NCBI GenBank assembly: GCA_032358255.1
Contig: JAULBX010030486.1
Coordinates: 62,001 to 126,000 of the forward strand
Direction: 5' to 3'
DNA length: 64,000 bases
From: Heterotrichella gracilis
Lineage: Eukaryota > Sar > Xanthophyceae > Tribonematales > Xanthonemataceae
Position numbers and translations under genes: made by a program
The notes under the pieces: generated by a model
Databases searched by the model: none
What the model was told of the DNA's origin: nothing
The model's input: only the letters and a program-made list of their open reading frames with translations
Shown here: piece by piece, positions 58,985 to 64,000 of the stretch
Position numbering within the stretch: the first letter of the stretch is position 1
Layout of the letters: each line of letters opens with the position of its first letter

Positions 58985-60776
58985 GTAAGTGGGCCTGGCA
59001 AAGGTTGGGCCGGCTGATGCATGGCTAGGGTTTAGGGTCAAAGTTTAGGGTTTGCAGGCGCAGGGTTCAGGGTTTAGGGCAACAAGTACGAGGCAAGCAA
59101 TTGTGAGAGGGGCACACCGGGGCATGCGGGCTGCGGATGTATGGGAGGAGGAATATGAACGGGGCCAAATGCGCATGAGGGCAGAACTCACATTGAGTGT
59201 TTGCATGTGTGGAAGGGTGCAGAAGGATATAGAGGATGTGGTCCGGGGCCATGTGGGATGGATGCATGGGGCATGAGCCATATTGGCGGGACGCCTGTAG
59301 GTGAGTCAGATATGCGCTTGTGGGTCAGATGTATGGGAGAGGGATGCAACTTGCCCACACACGTTTGGTTTTACACGCACTTCTCAGCACATGTGGGACA
59401 GTGTCTTTACAGGTGGAACAGTGTCTTTACTTTTCTATTGCGCTCTGGGAATGATGAAAGGTGGGGAGGGCCCCAAGTCCCGATGATGGGGCCTTGTGTG
59501 TGTTTGGGTTTGTTTATGGTTCCATACATGGGGGCAGTGCATACCCTAACAAAGGGTTTATAGGGTTTATGTCATTGGATGGTTCCAAGAGGGCGATTGG
59601 ACCCCGTGACCACAAACGCACACACCTTATCAGCGAAGTTTTCCACCCACTTGCCAAATACGAGTTCTTGGATCCCGAGTGCCCCTGCCTCCCTTATGAA
59701 AAGCCGTTGGCACCACTGTGCAACGCTGTATAGTCAGTATCTCTGGAGGCCCATCACCTTCCTCGTGGTGCCCTCTTCATAAACTAGTAGTGGCTGCGGG
59801 GATTATGTAGGCGTTACGTCCTGAAAACGGGTCTACCTTCGTCCGCCCCCTGTTTAAGCTGCATGTATCTGGACAGCTGACTGTTCTACCAGCGGTTCAG
59901 CTCAAGTTTTGGCTGACGCCCTGTGAGCATCTACCTGCGACTCGTGGTGTTTCAGGAGAGCAGCATATTGCATCTCGGGTGGCTTTGGTATATAATATCA
60001 CGACCCATCACCTTTTTCTGACATGTGACTATCTTGTGTGATATTACATCTACGAACCCACGACCCCAGCAGAAAGCTGCTTCAGCCCACCTCACCAACT
60101 CGGGTGCCTAACCGGTGAGTGCTGTCCTTGCCTTGCTGAAACAAGTACCCTTTAAACAGTTGTGTGTTGCAGCTGGATAAGAACCTCAACGCAACACAGT
60201 TTGCTGTGTATGGGGTTGGTAGGGTACCACACATGCATACATGTGACATGCACAGGGGCCAGGATCCTGGCAGCTTGCCACACACAAACCCCCTGGAACC
60301 CACACAGGATCCCTTGAAACTTTCCGCCTTTGCAAAAAGCTTGACACAGAGCTTGTGAACCTTGAACCTATATGCCACCCCCCAAACCCTTGACACCCCT
60401 AGGCCTGGTGCACATTTGCATCACCGGAACTGGAGCACATTGAAGCCCAGCAGACTTGGAAAAGTTGCCATAGAAACCCATTAAGCACAAGATATCACCA
60501 TCATCAATGGGCCAGTTCCAGTCTGCATGCGCTGGGTGGCGCCAAAACACGGTGGCAGCGATGCAATACCCTTGTAAGGGGTTCCCTGCTGGATGGTGTG
60601 CACCCTCCTTGTCAACAAAACCCCAATCCTGCTCACCACAAGGGGTTGCGCAGGTGCACCAGTGGGCACCGCGCGTTGTGTGCCACCCACCGAGTGCATG
60701 TCCCAGCCGCGTCCACAGCGCATGCCCAGGGCGGGGAAGCACGCGTCACATGCCATGCCATGCCAGCCTAGGCCTC
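58985..60776. other. Stretch without a confident gene
   Basis: This lies between the basic 5' exons and the first fibronectin-III exon. A stretch at about 59548-59733 (GSKRAIGPRDHKRTHLISE and FHPLAKYEFLDPECPCLPYE, then a stop) looks protein-like but could not be tied to splice partners. Telomere-like motifs cluster at 59027-59080. The rest shows nothing I can support. Confidence 0.35.
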
Positions 60777-63700
60777 CTCAGGGGCTGTGCGCTGAGGCCA
60801 CATCGTCTTCAGCCATCAAGGTGAGGTCAGGGCCGGAGATAAGTGATTAATGCTTTAAGTGAAGGAGAGGATGGCCATGGCGTGGTGTGCAACGTTGCCA
60901 CGATTAGGGCCCTCCGATCGGGTTTACACTCTATCTATAAGGGCTTAACTTGAACAATCCTTCTTTAGGGTTTCCACATCAGCTCACCTCACCAGTGAAT
61001 CTGGATGATGTGCTGTATGCAGGTGGAGTGGAAGCCACGAGCCCACAGCAGTGGGGGCTCGACGAGGAGCTATGAGGTGGAGTATGCTATTGGCGGAACA
61101 AGGGGGAGGGAGCCACCCACAGGATGGAGCCAGGTGCACTCAGGGACCGAGCCACACTGCGTGGTAAGGGGGATACCCTTGAACAGGGTGTGGGTGTCAC
61201 AGGGTGTGAGTGCCGCTGGCCCAGCACCCTTGCAGGTTGTTAAACGTTGGGGCGGAGTCTTGCTGGTGCATTGCAATCTCCCTCCCAGTTGCAAGTGGCA
61301 TGCCATCAGCAACCTTTACGGTGAATATGGGAGTCAGAATCCAGTGAAGGTGGACCGACTGCACTATAAACACAACCATTGTGTATTTACAGTTAAATGG
61401 AAATACCATAGACCTAAACCCTCAATTGCATTCAATTATGGCATAATTGAATGCAAGAGATGTGCTTTTAGCTGGAACCTATACCTAAGCGTACCAGCCA
61501 CCAGAACCTGGATCGGATTCTCATGGCAGTTACTACCGGCTTGCAGATGGATGGGCTGGCCCCAGGCAAGGAGTACAGCTTCCGGGTGCGCGCGATAAAC
61601 CCTAAGGGGTACAGCGTGTGGTCTGAGGCAGTGAGCGCTCGCACCCTGGCCGCCCCGCCCCTGCCCCCTCCCCTCCCTCGTTCACCTCTCGCACCTCCAG
61701 CAGCGTGCGTGTCAAGTGGGAGGTGGGGCTGGAGGACAATGGCCAGCCAGTCACAGGCTACAGGTGAGGCCACGTTCCGATCGCTGACCAAATTGCTGAT
61801 TATAAGTCTTAATAAGCAATTTGTTGAGCACTCATCAGGGATGTGTGCCATCCTGGTGGGGCTCGTGAGGGAAGGACCAGCTCTCTCACTCTGTCTCTTC
61901 CTACCAACGCCCTCGTATATGCGATGAGGCAAAGAGAAATGTGACCAATTAATTTGTATATTGGTGTTCAGTTACTGTACCCATGGGGTGTGCCAAGCAG
62001 GCTGGAAATGGCTGATGCGCAGCAAGGGGGGTACATCAAAGTGTACAGCGGGGATGCAACCAGCTACATGGCCAGTGGGTTGCAGCCAGGGGGACGCTAC
62101 AAATTTAGAGCGGCGGCAGTGAGTTTGGTGGGCCAGGGGGAGTACAGCAATGCAGGGGAAGTCACCATGGCCAAGGCGCCCCCCCCACCCCCCACCGCAG
62201 TGCTGCTGGAGGCGCAGGGGCCGGATGCCATTGCAGTAACGTGGGTACCCTAATCAAAACCCTAAGCGCCGAGACCTATACCTTAGTATCATTTGCAGCC
62301 CCCGGTGTGTGTGGTTATCGCTTACTAAGGACCGCAAACCCTACCTCAGAACCCTCCCAACCCCTCCCATCACCCAGGCGGATGCCCCTTGGCACTACCC
62401 CTAATCACGCTAATTGCACCCTACATCTTGATCCACCATTCCCCTTTTCATGCCAAGCCGCTTCTCATCTCTAGGTGCAGGCCACTCGGCACCATCCTAC
62501 AACATGCTGACTGTACCGGCTTCAAACCCTCCCCCTCCAGCTCCCCCTCCCCCAGGTGGATCCCCCCTATTGCCAGCCCCGACCACTCTGAGTGCGCCTC
62601 CTGTGAGGTTGAGGCATGTGACGTGGCTGAGGGGGGCCAGGCAGTGAAGGTGTCGGTGGGAGCAAAGGCAGGCAGGGCAACCCTGGGCGATCTCAAACCT
62701 GAGGCAACATACCAGGTAAGTTTTTTGGGTATCTGGGAGGTGGTCATGTGCTGATGCCTGGCTATGGTGGGGTGGTTGCATGGGCCATGTCGTGGGGAGC
62801 TGCATGATTGGTTGCCCATTATCGTTATCATTATCATTTATCACCATCATTATCATTATCATGATCATTATCATGATCATGATCATGATCATTATCATTT
62901 ATCATTTATCATTTATCATTTATCATTTATCATTTATCATTTATCATTTATCATTTATCATTTATCATTTATCATNNNNNNNNNNNNNNNNNNNNNNNNN
63001 NNNNNNNNNNNNNNNNNNNNNNNNNNNNNNNNNNNNNNNNNNNNNNNNNNNNNNNNNNNNNNNNNNNNNNNNNNNTTACCACTTATCATTATCATTATCT
63101 GCCACCCACACACCCAGACCTACGCCCACCCACACCCGCATGCGCCCACACGGGCACCGGCGCCCACACACCCCTGCCCCTGCCGGCTACCCTCCAAAAT
63201 TCCAACTCCCCTATTGTGCCCCCCAGGTGCGGGTGCGCAGCGTGGGGGCCCAGGGCGCAGGCCATGGACCCTGGAGCGCACCTGCCACCCTCACACTGCC
63301 CAGGCGGGTGCAGCTCGAAACCCCACTCAGGGTCTGAGACAGGCAGCGGCAGCGAGGGGGGCGACACTGTGCATCAGTCAGAGCTGCGCAAGCGAAACCC
63401 TAGTGGGGTAAAGGTGCCCCCGGCGCCTCCAGGTGGGTTGGTACACATGCAGGTACACATGGCGGGATTGGTTGTGTTAGGATGCACATGCACAGCTTCC
63501 TGTGGTTGAGTGATGTAGTGGAGGATGGGTACCATGGTTGTGATGCCTGTTGAATTATAGCAATCAGCGCTTCAGTCCAATGCCAACCACCACCACCACT
63601 AAGACCAATTCCGCCACCGCCACCGCATGCTTGGACCAGCTACCCATCCTACCCCTCCCTCCCCAAACTCTCATACCTAACCCATCCCCACACCTCCACA

Positions 63701-63988
63701 GGCCCCCCTCCCAAAGCCCTCAAAGCCCGCGTGCACCAGCCGCTAACCACAGCCTTGCTCAAGACCCTGAAGGGTATTCTCTCCTGGCTGCTGCCCATGG
63801 TGGCCATCATCGTGGCTTCAACCCTCATCGCGCCGTGGTACACCCGACACAGCCAGCACCAGCCCCAAAGCCCTTTGGACCATTCCCACCTGCGTGCAAT
63901 GGTTGCGCATCAGAGGCAACGGAAGTACGGGGTGCTGCCGTTGGGCCCAATGGCCCATGACAGCCGTTCGCGGCTCAAATATTTGCAG
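60777..63988 (+). CDS. Fibronectin type III repeat protein with C-terminal membrane helix (FNDC3-like), continues past window
   Basis: Exons recognised: about 60777-60820, 61023-61163, 61547-61763, 62001-62240, 62556-62715, 63227-63432 and 63702-63988. At least three FN3 repeats are visible: EATSSSAIKVEWKP...EVEYAIGG...LAPGKEYSFRVRAINPKG; VRVKWEVGLEDNGQPVTGYR...LQPGGRYKFRAAAVSLVGQG; AIAVTWIPP...LKPEATYQVRVRSVGAQG. After a Ser/Gly-rich linker, the last exon has a hydrophobic helix (ILSWLLPMVAIIVASTLIAP) and more sequence after it. Multiple FN3 domains plus a C-terminal helix recall FNDC3 proteins, which is inference. Within 61547-61763 and 63227-63432 the frame at the start and at the end disagree by one base, so there is either an unseen short intron or a sequence error. 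The 5' end is unknown. Confidence 0.7.
62889..63100. repeat. TTATCAT microsatellite broken by a 100-N assembly gap
   Basis: A 7-bp unit (CATTTAT) repeats about twelve times up to 62975. Exactly 100 N follow (62976-63075), and related ATTATC sequence continues after the gap. The gap size is a placeholder and lies in an intron of the FN3 gene. Confidence 0.95.
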
Positions 63989-64000
63989 GTGGGGATCCCT

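Noticed and set aside
60368-60756. Minus-strand open frames upstream of the FN3 exons
   Set aside because: No family resemblance and two overlapping frames of equal length, as expected by chance in GC-rich DNA.
62889-63100. Translated ATCATT repeat as a coding region
   Set aside because: It is a microsatellite interrupted by Ns and lies in an intron between two FN3 exons.

Overview
The window is nuclear DNA of a green plant-lineage eukaryote, most likely a chlorophyte microalga and probably a trebouxiophyte. Genes are intron-rich, with GC-rich exons and GT-AG introns. Several products are typical of plants and algae: an SnRK2-type kinase, a REVEILLE-8/LCL-type MYB, chloroplast FtsY, chloroplast TypA/BipA and a small plastid membrane protein. 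The telomere-like heptamer scattered through introns is TTTAGGG (land-plant/Chlorella type), not the Chlamydomonas TTTTAGGG. Exon models below were built by hand from splice sites, codon phase and family resemblance. For most genes every exon phase closes exactly, so the models are strong although no alignment was run.

Layout: SnRK2-like kinase, 3' part (+, 11-1741); small plastid membrane protein (-, 2250-3087); beta-propeller glycan-enzyme-like protein (+, about 4695-7126); RVE8-like MYB (-, 9423-11539); EMC3 (+, 12344-13774); NBAS/MIP2, 26 exons (-, 14607-29392); mitochondrial HslV protease (+, 29969-31997); chloroplast FtsY (-, 32976-36233); PAP/OAS1-type nucleotidyltransferase with a very long disordered tail (+, 36754-44147); chloroplast TypA/BipA (+, 44832-51673); unrecognised 469-aa protein with a C-terminal cysteine cluster (-, 53414-57866); a short exon chain (+, 58295-58984) and a fibronectin-III, tail-anchored membrane protein that runs off the window (+, about 60777-63988). 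Strands alternate almost perfectly, so most neighbours share either a short divergent promoter or a convergent 3' region. A 100-N assembly gap lies at 62976-63075 beside a TTATCAT microsatellite.

The genes do not form one pathway; they are a housekeeping mixture. Three concern the early secretory pathway or organelle targeting (EMC3 in ER membrane insertion, NBAS in Golgi-to-ER tethering, cpFtsY in thylakoid targeting), two organelle proteostasis or translation (HslV, TypA), and two signalling or clock functions.

The most unusual signal is not a gene. At more than fifteen exon-intron junctions in at least five genes, a piece of the exon edge together with its splice donor or acceptor is repeated inside the neighbouring intron, once or several times (up to five copies), often with TTTAGGG/CCCTAAA-type sequence between copies. 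These 'exon-edge echoes' create arrays of decoy splice sites. They look like a local mechanism of intron growth by tandem duplication and repair.
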